8,652 nucleotides of DNA from Candidatus Sulfopaludibacter sp. SbA3 (GCA_900290315.1 OKRF01000161.1:234-8885), one strand, 5' to 3'; positions 1-6,283 are shown, numbered from the stretch's first letter. Notes: generated by a model from the sequence alone, not told the origin. A program made the numbers and translations.

Positions 1-116
1 CATAACCGGGCGAGCGCGTCCTGCCCCTCCGGAGATGTCCGCTCCTCACCCGCCAGTATGCCACTCCAGCGGGTGGAAGCGAAAAGCGGACTGCCGCATT
101 CGGCGCCGGTTGGCAT
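1..116 (-). CDS. ECF-family RNA polymerase sigma factor, N-terminal fragment (runs off the window)
   Basis: Reading leftward from an ATG at 116-114, the minus strand gives 38 complete codons with no stop before the window edge. The peptide contains SPLFASTRWSGILAG followed by SPEGQDALARL and then a Cys or Trp codon cut by the edge. This matches the start of a group of ECF sigma factors common in Acidobacteria and Planctomycetes, where a [F]xxTRWxxIL motif precedes SPEAxxALAxLC and the sigma-70 region 2 helices. ECF factors direct RNA polymerase to stress or surface-signal promoters. No strong Shine-Dalgarno is visible before the ATG. The gene follows the ICMT-like gene on the same strand with a 52-base gap and no obvious terminator, so the two may be cotranscribed. 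Only about a fifth of a usual sigma factor is visible, so the call rests on the N-terminal motif alone. Confidence 0.6.
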   Translation of the reverse strand, partial: MPTGAECGSPLFASTRWSGILAGEERTSPEGQDALARL

Positions 117-168
117 GGCCCGCTTGCAAGTGATGATCGCGCGGCAGGGCAATGGCGGCGTCGCCACG

Positions 169-726
169 CTATCTCAGAAACGGGACGTAGGCCGGCACCT
201 TCCGCCGGTAGCGTTCGAATTCCTCGCCGAAGCGGGACGCCAGCAGGCCATCTTCGGTGCGTACCCGGATCTCCGTTCCGCCGACGAAGATAGCCACCGA
301 GAGCACGGCCCATGGCCACTCCGTGAATAACAAAAGCGTGCTCAGAAGAATCGCCAGCAGCGATGCGTAAATGGGATGCCGCACCAGCGCATACGGGCCC
401 GTGCTCACCAGTTCATGATCGTGATACAGCCCGGCATTGATGCGAAACTGGCGTCCGAGATGGGTCACCGCAGTCCACGCCAGGACTGGCGCGATGGGTC
501 CCACCGCCATGGATAGGAGGAGTCGCACCAGGCCCGGGTCCTCGCCCGGAGCGAGGCGAAAGACGAACGCCACCACGAAGGCCAGAACCTCCAGCAGCAG
601 GCCCGCTCGCGTGGGCCCGGCGAGCGTGATGGACGGGCGCTTCTGCACGTGCGGCGCCCGGAACAGGAAGGGATACCACCACGCGACCCAGCAGATGATC
701 AACTCCAGAATCGAGGCGAAGCGCAC
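169..726 (-). CDS. Isoprenylcysteine carboxyl methyltransferase (ICMT/PEMT)-family membrane protein
   Basis: A polytopic membrane protein of 185 residues if it starts at GTG 726. It has about four to five hydrophobic segments and the C-terminal signature of ICMT/PEMT-type methyltransferases: VSTGPYALVRHPIYA (about residues 107-121), a hydrophobic hairpin, then GTEIRVRTEDGLLASRFGEEFERYRRKVPAYVPF to the end. In this family the RHPxY and distal E/R residues bind S-adenosylmethionine at the membrane face. The bacterial substrate is usually unknown, so ICMT names the fold, not prenylcysteine activity. An in-frame ATG at 834 would add 36 residues, but that extension is hydrophilic, low-complexity and lies in a dispersed repeat (803-855). 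The first membrane helix begins just after GTG 726, so I prefer that start. A weak AGGGG lies about 14 bases upstream of it, so the start stays uncertain. The family call is secure. Confidence 0.87.
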   Translation of the reverse strand: MRFASILELIICWVAWWYPFLFRAPHVQKRPSITLAGPTRAGLLLEVLAFVVAFVFRLAPGEDPGLVRLLLSMAVGPIAPVLAWTAVTHLGRQFRINAGLYHDHELVSTGPYALVRHPIYASLLAILLSTLLLFTEWPWAVLSVAIFVGGTEIRVRTEDGLLASRFGEEFERYRRKVPAYVPFLR

Positions 727-802
727 ACTTGTAATGATAGAGCCCCTGGGTTGGGGGTTGGGGGTAACAGCCGGTTTATCCCGGCGCTCCGTCTGTCCTG
801 CT

Positions 803-855
803 CTCTCGAAAAACCGACGCGTTTTCCCCGCCATTTTTCATCCCACCGGGTGGGA
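803..855. repeat. Solo partial copy of the dispersed hairpin repeat
   Basis: This stretch reads CGAAAAACCGACGCGTTTTC, then CGCCATTTTTCATCCCACCGGGTGGGA. It closely matches the end of the repeat units at about 4638-4675 and 4861-4910, which share GCGAAATCCCGACGCGTTTTC, CAGCCATTTTCATCCC and GGGTGAG. Here the terminal inverted repeat is best preserved: TCCCAC (841-846), loop CGG, GTGGGA (850-855). The copy lies between two codirectional minus-strand genes, the XRE regulator and the ICMT-like gene. It supplies the spurious upstream ATG (832-834) of the latter. Confidence 0.75.
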
Positions 856-910
856 CAGACGATCGGGTCTTGCCGCCGGTGCGGCGAGCGAAGCGCGCCG
901 TTGCACAGCC

Positions 911-931
911 CCGGCCCCTGACCGGCCCCTG
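911..931. repeat. Short tandem repeat of CCGGCCCCTG
   Basis: Two perfect 10-base copies, CCGGCCCCTG, at 911-920 and 922-931 are separated by one A, in the spacer downstream of the XRE gene on the minus strand. The second copy runs into GGCCC and a run of five Ts on the plus strand, but no plus-strand gene ends here. No function is assigned. Confidence 0.5.
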
Positions 932-961
932 GGCCCTGTTTTTCGACCCTGTCGTCTTCCC

Positions 962-1192
962 CTATATCGTCCGGCCCGCCTTGCCCGTGCCTCCGTCGCC
1001 ATTATCGGAACTGAATATCTCTTCGATGGGACGCGCGAAAAGAGCCGCGATCTTGAACGCCAGCGACAGGCTCGGATCGTACCTGCCGGTCTCAATCGCG
1101 TTCACCGTCTGCCGCGAGACGCCCAGCTTCTCCGCCAGCTCCGCCTGGGATAGGTCGTGCTGGGCGCGCATGATCCGAAGTTCGTTTTTCAC
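962..1192 (-). CDS. Small XRE-type (Cro/CI) helix-turn-helix transcriptional regulator
   Basis: A 76-residue protein that is almost entirely one HTH_3 domain. Residues about 14-36 (LSQAELAEKLGVSRQTVNAIETG) form the helix-turn-helix, and the rest (DPSLSLAFKIAALFARPIEEIF) is the usual completing helical part. It belongs to the compact regulator group whose members begin MKN and end soon after an IEEIF motif. The start codon is GTG at 1192-1190 and it overlaps the stop of the upstream membrane-protein gene as GTGA, so translation is probably coupled. The last 15 residues are glycine-rich and probably disordered. It is likely a dimeric repressor of its own operon: a palindrome sits in the promoter at 1651-1668. 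The direct target is an inference from position. Confidence 0.9.
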   Translation of the reverse strand: MKNELRIMRAQHDLSQAELAEKLGVSRQTVNAIETGRYDPSLSLAFKIAALFARPIEEIFSSDNGDGGTGKAGRTI

Positions 1193-1629
1193 CGGTATCG
1201 CCGTGATACGGAATAGAGCCAGATGGAGCGGACTGGTTCCAACACCACAAACCAGATCAGATTGAGTCGCCAGCCGTAAATCAAACTGATTCCACCCAGC
1301 AGCATCGCGACCGCCAGACCTGTCAGGTAAGTCCAGGCGATCGACTCGAGATGAATCCGCCGGGCCAGCTCATCCAGTTCCGACAGGTACTTCCTGAATT
1401 CCCACGCAATGTAGCCGAAAGCAACTCCCGGAACCAGCCCGGCGATCAGCTTCAGTCCGGCGAACCCGGCCGAAATCATGCAAATCACCATGGTAGTGAG
1501 AGCGATAGCGCAGTGGGTATGATACCGGCGTCCTGCCGGTCCGCCCAGCGTGCCCCAGGTGAAGATCGGTTTCGCGGGCCAATCCGCGCCGTCGCTGCAG
1601 TCGGGAGCGTTTTGTGAGTTGCTTTCCAT
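1189..1629 (-). CDS. Four-helix membrane protein paired with the XRE regulator
   Basis: A 146-residue protein with about four predicted membrane helices, roughly at residues 40-56, 60-77, 99-118 and 122-141. A charged linker LSELDELARRIHLES (83-97) separates the two hairpins and the C-terminus is RRYR. The pattern [E]LDELxRRIxLE followed by two helices and a basic tail is one I know from small membrane proteins encoded directly upstream of a compact XRE regulator in many bacteria; their biochemical role is not known to me. The start is ATG 1629 because GAGTGAGG lies eight bases upstream. A longer reading from TTG 1677 can be excluded in practice, since that TTG is part of the -35 hexamer. The gene ends in a 4-base overlap with the regulator. 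Confidence 0.8.
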   Translation of the reverse strand: MESNSQNAPDCSDGADWPAKPIFTWGTLGGPAGRRYHTHCAIALTTMVICMISAGFAGLKLIAGLVPGVAFGYIAWEFRKYLSELDELARRIHLESIAWTYLTGLAVAMLLGGISLIYGWRLNLIWFVVLEPVRSIWLYSVSRRYR

Positions 1630-1648
1630 GCCATTTACCTCACTCGTG

Positions 1649-1677
1649 AATGTAAAGTATACTTTCCATTTTGTCAA
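1649..1677 (-). promoter_or_regulatory. Sigma-70-type promoter of the membrane protein/XRE operon
   Basis: On the minus strand a perfect -35 TTGACA (1677-1672) is followed after exactly 17 bases by TACATT (1654-1649), four of six matches to the -10 consensus. Transcription would begin near 1642, leaving a leader of about 13 bases that holds the Shine-Dalgarno of the membrane-protein gene. An alternative -10, TATACT (1661-1656), is only 10 bases from the -35 and is less likely. Confidence 0.65.
1651..1668. promoter_or_regulatory. Palindromic candidate operator in the promoter spacer
   Basis: The core AAAGTATACTTT (1654-1665) is a perfect 12-base palindrome. It extends to TGTAAAGTATACTTTCCA (1651-1668), in which 16 of 18 positions are self-complementary. 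It lies between the -35 and -10 hexamers of the operon and overlaps the -10, so a bound dimer would block RNA polymerase. Cro/CI-type regulators usually bind such dyads, and the operon's own XRE protein is the obvious candidate. Binding is inferred. Confidence 0.6.
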
Positions 1678-1744
1678 GAGGATTTGTCATCATCCGGTTG
1701 CATTTTCTTCCCCTCGCATGCTCTAGTTGAAGGTTCCCCAAATC

Positions 1745-4234
1745 ATGACAGGCGGACAAACTCCTGTAGTCGAACGCGAGTCCTGGGAAATGCCCGCGCG
1801 GCCTTTCGCCGTCCTGCTCGGGCTGGTTTTCGCGGCCCTGATCGCGGTAGAGCTTTACGGCTTCGCCACCGGCCATCTCTTCGCCCAGGACATCTGGCAT
1901 ACCGCCGGACTGGCGCGGCTGTGGCGATACCTGCGCATTTTCCTCCTGACCTCCGTTCCCGCGCTGGCGTTGGCACCGCGGGCTTATGTGCCGCTCGCGG
2001 CCGCCATTGTGGTCGTCGGCACAGCCCTCGCCGCGGGACCTCTCGCGCTGGCGGCCACCGCGCTCTTCCTCCTCTCCGCCTGGACGCTGGGCCGCCGCAT
2101 CGTGGACGATGGCATTCTCGCCACCCTCCTGGGCAGCAGCGTTTTCATCCTGTTGATGCTGACCCTGGCGCGCACACCCGTGAATTATCCCGCGCTGTGG
2201 ACCGGTCTCCTTCTGGTGCCAATCGTGCTCGATCTGCGCGGCGTGCTGCATCGCCTCGCCGCAGCCGCCCGCGCATGGCGTGCGTGGCAACCGGGCGCCA
2301 TCGCCGATCGCGCGGCGCTCGCGCTCCTCACCTTCGTCCTGGGCGCGCACTGGCTGGTGGTATTGAAGCCCGAAACCAGCGCCGATGGCCTCGCCATGCA
2401 CCTGGCAGTCGCCACCAACATGGCGGCTCATCACGCCATGACCTTCCAGCCCAGCCGCATCCTTTGGGCGGTGATGCCCATGGGGGCGGACTGGGCTTAC
2501 TCCATCGTGTATCTGCTGGGCGGCGAATTCGCCACCCACCTGCTGAACTTCGCCTTCCTGCTGGCCCTGCTCGGACTTCTATATGCCGCCGTGCGGCCAT
2601 GGGTGCCGCGAGCCACAGCCTTGCTGCTGGTGGCCCTTTTCGCCGCCTCACCCATGGTGCAACTGGTGACCGGCTCCCTGTTCGTGGAGAATCTGCTGGC
2701 GGCTCTGCTGCTCGCTATGCTGACGGCGGTCTGGCGCTTCGGTGAAACGGGAGAGCGCAAATTCCTCTACGCCGCAGCCATGCTCGCCGGCGCAGCCCTC
2801 AACACCAAACTGGCCGCCTTTCCGTTTGTCCTGCTGGCCATCCCGTTCGCGTCATGGGAGGCGCGCCGCCATTGGAAAGGACTCGGCGCGGCACGCTGCC
2901 TGCTGGTACTCCTCCTGTTGCTGGCCACCGCGCTACCGGCTTATGTCATTGCTTGGCACTTGACCGGCAATCCGGTGTTTCCGTTCCTCAACCCGCAGTT
3001 CCCATCTCCCCTGCTCCACCGCACCGTAGAGATCCGAGACTATCGCTTTCACCAGCCGCTCACCTGGCACACTCCGTTCGATCTCTCCTTCCACACCGCC
3101 AGGTTCTTCGAAGGTTTGAACGGCTCCTTCGGCTTCCAATATTTGCTGCTGGCGCCGCTGGCCATGCTGTCGCTGTTTGTCGCGCGCCGGCGTCCACTGG
3201 TCTGCGCCACAGTGGTCGCCCTGGCGGCCATGGCACTGGTGTTGCGCTCGGAGCCCAATGCGCGCTACCTCTACTCGGCACTGCCGCTGCTGTCCATTCC
3301 GTTCGCCGCGCTGCTGGCCTGGTGCGGGCAGCGTCAGCGCATCCTGCATTCCGCCCTGATCGCCTACGCCGTGGCCGCGGCCGGGCTCAACATCTATTTC
3401 CTTCCGGCCTCCGGCTGGTATCACAAGGATTTCTACGCGCACTATGCATTCCGGCGCGACGCCCGCGAGCGCTTCCTGGATGAGGAGGCGCCCGTCCGCG
3501 CCGTCATCGCATACTACAATCGCGAGCATCCACATTCCACCGTGCTGCTGGTCACGGATAACGATCTGGCTGACGCACGCGGCAACGTATACGAAAACAA
3601 CTGGCACCAATACGACACCTGGGAGAAGATTCAGAACGCCGTGAACCTGCCTCAGATGATCGATCTCGCCAGGGCTTGGAAGCTGGAATACTTCATCGGG
3701 CGCACATCGGCACACAGCGCCAACGAACCGCGGGGGCTGCACCAGTTTCTGACCCAATGCACCGGGACCGAATACGAACAAGGCGGAGTCTATCTGGCCA
3801 AGGCCACGCCTCAGTGCATCGCACAGGCAGACTCGGCCAACGGCCCGCCGGTGCCACCCGGCATGTATGACGATTTCGACCCCAGTCTGCGATTTGACGG
3901 AGACTGGGTGCACAGCGATCAGTTCGCCGACGCCTATCAGAGCTCGGTGAGCTATACCAACACGGCGGGTGCCGAAGTCTCGCTCGCTTTCGAAGGCCGC
4001 GGCTTGACCTATGTATTCACGCGCGCCGCCAACCGGGGCTTTGCCGAGGTTCTGATCGACGGCGTCAGCAAAGGGGTGGTGGATCTGTATGCAGTGCAGG
4101 CGCAATGGCAAAGCCGTTACCAGGTCTGCTGCCTGAGCGCCGGGCGCCACATCGCAGTGATCCGCGTATTGGGACGGAGCCGCAAGGAGTCCACCGGCGC
4201 CTTCGTGGATCTGGACGCGCTTCTGGTGGAGTAG
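1745..4234 (+). CDS. Polytopic GT-C-like glycosyltransferase with C-terminal beta-sandwich domain
   Basis: An 829-residue membrane protein. Residues about 18-540 hold some 11-13 hydrophobic helices, beginning PFAVLLGLVFAALIAVELYG. The loop after the helix ending HWLVVLKP carries E210, D214 and H219 in PETSADGLAMHL. An acidic residue in the first large extracytoplasmic loop, often in a D-x-L-x-x-HL setting, is typical of GT-C enzymes, which take sugars from polyprenyl-phosphate donors. From about residue 555 the protein is soluble and probably periplasmic. Residues 707-829 look like a separate beta-sandwich module (FDGDWVHS, VSYTNTAGAEVSLAFEGRGLTYVF, VLIDGV, LSAGRHIAVIRVLG, FVDLDALLV), resembling carbohydrate-binding-like domains attached to secreted enzymes. 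ATG 1745 is chosen over TTG 1727, although its Shine-Dalgarno (AAGG, about 11 bases upstream) is weak. The gene is divergent from the XRE operon and convergent with the channel gene. Donor and acceptor are unknown, and an undefined membrane protein remains the alternative. Confidence 0.72.
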   Translation: MTGGQTPVVERESWEMPARPFAVLLGLVFAALIAVELYGFATGHLFAQDIWHTAGLARLWRYLRIFLLTSVPALALAPRAYVPLAAAIVVVGTALAAGPLALAATALFLLSAWTLGRRIVDDGILATLLGSSVFILLMLTLARTPVNYPALWTGLLLVPIVLDLRGVLHRLAAAARAWRAWQPGAIADRAALALLTFVLGAHWLVVLKPETSADGLAMHLAVATNMAAHHAMTFQPSRILWAVMPMGADWAYSIVYLLGGEFATHLLNFAFLLALLGLLYAAVRPWVPRATALLLVALFAASPMVQLVTGSLFVENLLAALLLAMLTAVWRFGETGERKFLYAAAMLAGAALNTKLAAFPFVLLAIPFASWEARRHWKGLGAARCLLVLLLLLATALPAYVIAWHLTGNPVFPFLNPQFPSPLLHRTVEIRDYRFHQPLTWHTPFDLSFHTARFFEGLNGSFGFQYLLLAPLAMLSLFVARRRPLVCATVVALAAMALVLRSEPNARYLYSALPLLSIPFAALLAWCGQRQRILHSALIAYAVAAAGLNIYFLPASGWYHKDFYAHYAFRRDARERFLDEEAPVRAVIAYYNREHPHSTVLLVTDNDLADARGNVYENNWHQYDTWEKIQNAVNLPQMIDLARAWKLEYFIGRTSAHSANEPRGLHQFLTQCTGTEYEQGGVYLAKATPQCIAQADSANGPPVPPGMYDDFDPSLRFDGDWVHSDQFADAYQSSVSYTNTAGAEVSLAFEGRGLTYVFTRAANRGFAEVLIDGVSKGVVDLYAVQAQWQSRYQVCCLSAGRHIAVIRVLGRSRKESTGAFVDLDALLVE

Positions 4235-4320
4235 CGTTGTCTCTTTCGAAAATCCCGAGCCGCGAGCCCGCCACAAACCCGTGCCCTCCGCAAATCCGTG
4301 CCACCCTCGCAAATCCGTGC

Positions 4321-4444
4321 CAGGCTCGAAATTCGCCGCCTTTTTGGCGAATCTTCGTGCCTGGCTCGAATTTGCCCCTGCGCGAAACCCCGACGCGTTC
4401 CCCCCATTTTCATACCCATCTTTGCCCGCGTGCGGGCACCCCAA
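4321..4444. repeat. Repeat unit 1 (124 bp, GC-hairpin tail)
   Basis: Begins CAGGCTCGAAATTCGCC. It contains an internal inverted repeat, ATTCGCC (4331-4337) against GGCGAAT (4346-4352), and ends with the perfect hairpin GCCCGC-GT-GCGGGC at 4424-4437. It is about 90% identical by eye to unit 2. Confidence 0.88.
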
Positions 4445-4567
4445 CAGGCTCGAAATTCTTCGCCTTTTGGCGAATCTTCGTGCCTGGCTCGAATTTGCCC
4501 CTTTGCGAAACCCCGACGCGTTCCCCCCATTTTCATGCCTATCGCTGCCCGCGTGCGGGCGCCCCAA
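4445..4567. repeat. Repeat unit 2 (123 bp, GC-hairpin tail)
   Basis: Directly follows unit 1 with the same order of blocks. The GCCCGC-GT-GCGGGC hairpin is at 4547-4560. It differs from unit 1 by a short T-run indel in the CCTTTTTGG block and by scattered substitutions. Confidence 0.88.
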
Positions 4568-4680
4568 CAGGCTCGAAATTCGCCGCCTTTTGGCGAATCT
4601 TCGTGCCTGCCTCGAATTTGCTGCTTCGCGAAATCCCGACGCGTTTTCCAGCCATTTTCATCCCCCGGGGTGAGCCTTCG
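4568..4680. repeat. Repeat unit 3 (CCCCGGGG tail)
   Basis: Has the same 5' two thirds as units 1 and 2. After the shared CGACGCGTT it switches to the second tail, with TTTTCCAGCCATTTTCAT and the palindrome CCCCGGGG at 4663-4670. A degenerate stretch follows (about 4690-4800) and ends in a third copy of the GC hairpin at 4780-4793. Confidence 0.82.
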
Positions 4681-4800
4681 CTTCATCAGCCGACTCTCGC
4701 GAAAAACTCGTGCCGCGGCTTCGCCCAAAACCCGTGCCACCCTCCCTCGAAAACCTCGCCTATTTTCATACCCATCGTTGCCCGCGTGCGGGCACCCTAA

Positions 4801-4910
4801 CGGGCTCGAAATTCGCCCCTCTATGACGAATCTTCGTGCCTGGCTCGAATTTGCCCCTTCGCGAAATCCCGACGCGTTTTCCAGCCATTTTCATCCCGCC
4901 GGGTGAGCCT
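4801..4910. repeat. Repeat unit 4 (CCCGCCGGG tail)
   Basis: Begins CGGGCTCGAAATTCGCCCC and ends with the second tail, CCAGCCATTTTCAT then CCCGCCGGG (4895-4903) and TGAGCC. The internal ATTCGCC/GGCGAAT dyad is lost here, since the right arm reads GACGAAT. It ends about 30 bases from the stop codon of the potassium channel gene. Confidence 0.82.
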
Positions 4911-4938
4911 CCGCCTCATGAGCCCACTGCCGCCGAAT

Positions 4939-5850
4939 TCAAGCCAACTCCCCGAGCTTGGGCAGTTCCAACACCAGATCGCCCTGACCGTCCACAAAGA
5001 ACGCCGGTGAGAAGCGGCGGCCCCAGAGAATCTCGTCATACCGATACGAATGGCGCGCGATCACCATCTGGCTGAACGTGTCGTCATAGGCCTTGATGAC
5101 GATCAGCAACTCGGCCTGCTGCGCCTTCAAATCGGCCTCCGTTTTGCCGTACAGAGGACTTTCACTATCGATCGGGTGCACGATGGTCCACGTGAGCGGG
5201 ATGAACACCAACTGCTCGCGTTCCAGTTTCAGTTGATTGTAGGAGCGGCCCGGCTTGCCGTCCTTCACATTCACCGTCATGAGCATCATCCGCACTTCCA
5301 GGTCCATCAGGTCGTTGGTGCGCCGATTGACCACGCGGAATTGCAGGCTCGTGCCATCTTGATACGGCGCCACGAGCATGTTTGGGCTGAACCCGATGCG
5401 TGCTGAAGGCCGCGAGACGCGGCCGAACAACAGACCCGTCGCCACCGCAAAGGCCAAAACGCCGGTCAGCGCTTCGAACGCCGCCACCACATTGGCCGCG
5501 ATCCCTTTGGGCGAGATGTTGCCATAACCCACCGTGCTCAGCGTGTGTGAGCTGAAGAAAAAATCGTTCAGCAGCCGGCCAAATTCGGTGGGTGCTTCGG
5601 CGCCTTGCAGTTGATCCGGCGCCATCGCGAAATAAATGAAGGCGAATATCAGGTTGGCGAGGAAATAACCGCAAATCAGCGTGGCAAAAAACTTGAACCA
5701 CCCCATGTTGATCAGGTGCAGGTAAGGATGAATGTCGCGCCACGTGGTGCCGCGGCGATGCACGTTGAAACTGCCATCCTTATTGATAACCCGCCGGAAA
5801 GGCGAAGTGAATTGCTGTGTCAGCCCCGGATCGAAAGTGGGTTTCTGCAT
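4939..5850 (-). CDS. KirBac-type inward-rectifier potassium channel
   Basis: A 303-residue channel subunit with the full Kir architecture. An N-terminal segment holds the amphipathic slide helix (about 36-50, TWRDIHPYLHLINMGW), followed by TM1 (about 52-75). The pore helix and selectivity filter are HTLSTVGYG, with TVGYG at 106-110 as the potassium signature. TM2 is about 117-142, and the cytoplasmic immunoglobulin-like domain (about 148-300) starts RPSARIGFSPNMLVAPYQDG, a close match to the RPxAxxxFS motif of Kir channels. Four subunits would form a potassium pore in the inner membrane. The length is normal for KirBac proteins. The Shine-Dalgarno AAGGG lies inside the end of the upstream gene, and only two bases separate the two genes, so they form an operon. 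Gating ligand and physiological role cannot be read from the sequence. Confidence 0.95.
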   Translation of the reverse strand: MQKPTFDPGLTQQFTSPFRRVINKDGSFNVHRRGTTWRDIHPYLHLINMGWFKFFATLICGYFLANLIFAFIYFAMAPDQLQGAEAPTEFGRLLNDFFFSSHTLSTVGYGNISPKGIAANVVAAFEALTGVLAFAVATGLLFGRVSRPSARIGFSPNMLVAPYQDGTSLQFRVVNRRTNDLMDLEVRMMLMTVNVKDGKPGRSYNQLKLEREQLVFIPLTWTIVHPIDSESPLYGKTEADLKAQQAELLIVIKAYDDTFSQMVIARHSYRYDEILWGRRFSPAFFVDGQGDLVLELPKLGELA

Positions 5851-5852
5851 GA

Positions 5853-6251
5853 CTATCCCTTCTCCAGCCAGTCGCGCAGAAGCTGCTCGGGACTGCCGTT
5901 CAAGTCCAGTGGCTCGCTGCGCACTTCGCGGTTGTTCTCCAGGTAGACGGCCGTAATGCCCGCCGGTGTGGGCCGCAATTCCAACTTGCTGTCCCGCGCC
6001 TCCAGGCGCAGCATGGTCCCCAGCCAGGTCGCCCGCACCATGACGCGGAGCGAATGTCCTACCCGCGCCGTCTGCTTGAGCAGTTCGGCGGTGTATGGGC
6101 CCTTTTTCAACTGTTCGGCAAAGGGCGCCACGGCCTGCGCGCTGGCCCGCTCGTTCTCGCGCTCCCGGTGTTGACGCTCCGCCGATTCCTTCCCCTCCTC
6201 TTGCGATTCGAGGCTCTTCAGGTTGTTCTCGAGGTTGTCTAGAAAACTCAT
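5853..6251 (-). CDS. Small charged protein of unknown function, first gene of the channel operon
   Basis: A 132-residue soluble protein that I cannot assign to a named family. It begins MSFLDNLENNLKSLESQEE. Residues about 5-40 are strongly charged and helical, plausibly a coiled coil, with a run of E, R, Q and K. The rest (about 46-132) looks like a compact alpha/beta domain with the strands LRVMVRATWL, MLRLEARDSKLELRPT and ITAVYLENNREV, ending in a helix EQLLRDWLEKG. There is no signal peptide or membrane helix. AAGGA lies very close to the ATG, with only one base between. The stop codon is two bases before the channel start, suggesting a product needed together with the channel, though a functional link is inferred only from position. 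Confidence 0.75.
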   Translation of the reverse strand: MSFLDNLENNLKSLESQEEGKESAERQHRERENERASAQAVAPFAEQLKKGPYTAELLKQTARVGHSLRVMVRATWLGTMLRLEARDSKLELRPTPAGITAVYLENNREVRSEPLDLNGSPEQLLRDWLEKG

Positions 6252-6283
6252 GTCCTTTTAGTTTGCCGCAAGTTCACGCTACG

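Larger units (their letters stand above)
4235..4938. repeat. Mosaic repeat array filling a convergent intergenic spacer
   Basis: This 704-bp stretch between two convergent genes holds no credible gene. Three short copies of CAAA[T/C]CCGTGCC lie at 4274-4285, 4291-4302 and 4310-4321. Longer units then begin at 4321, 4445, 4568 and 4801, with a degenerate partial unit between about 4690 and 4800. Each long unit shares GGCTCGAAATTC, GAATCTTCGTGCCT, CTCGAATTTG, GCGAAA and CGACGCGTT, then CATTTTCAT and a tail. Two tails occur: one with the hairpin GCCCGCGTGCGGGC (after units 1, 2 and the partial one) and one with CCCCGGGG or CCCGCCGGG plus TGAGCC (after units 3 and 4). Units 1 and 2 are 124 and 123 bases long, so no reading frame stays in phase. 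Long open frames on both strands therefore reflect base composition and repetition. A solo relative lies at 803-855. Confidence 0.9.

Noticed and set aside
922..946. Rho-independent terminator on the plus strand at GGCCCCTGGGCC followed by five Ts
   Set aside because: The stem is only four to five base pairs with a tight loop, and no plus-strand gene ends nearby.
1640..2539. 299-codon minus-strand frame opposite the glycosyltransferase N-terminal half
   Set aside because: Low-complexity G/E/Q/H composition typical of the antisense of a high-GC gene. It also covers the promoter of the XRE operon.
2933..4567. 544-codon open frame on the minus strand
   Set aside because: It is antisense to the glycosyltransferase gene for most of its length and runs through the repeats. 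The sequence is G/R/H-rich without a recognisable domain, while the plus strand has clear membrane helices and domain structure.
4117..4740. Minus-strand frame encoding a repetitive peptide (GARTRA, MKMGGTRRGFA, QIRARHEDSPK)
   Set aside because: It looks like a repeat protein, but the units are 124 and 123 bp, so the frame shifts between copies. Equally long frames exist on the other strand, with no ribosome binding site and with overlap of the glycosyltransferase 3' end.
4298..4906. 202-codon plus-strand frame through the repeat array
   Set aside because: Same repeat composition artefact: the peptide is rich in P, R and S, lacks a start context and changes phase relative to the unit.
4235..4938. 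CRISPR array
   Set aside because: The units are too long, imperfect and without unique spacers of constant length, and no cas gene is present.
4235..4938. Insertion sequence or MITE
   Set aside because: I see no terminal inverted repeats bounding the block, no target-site duplication and no transposase.
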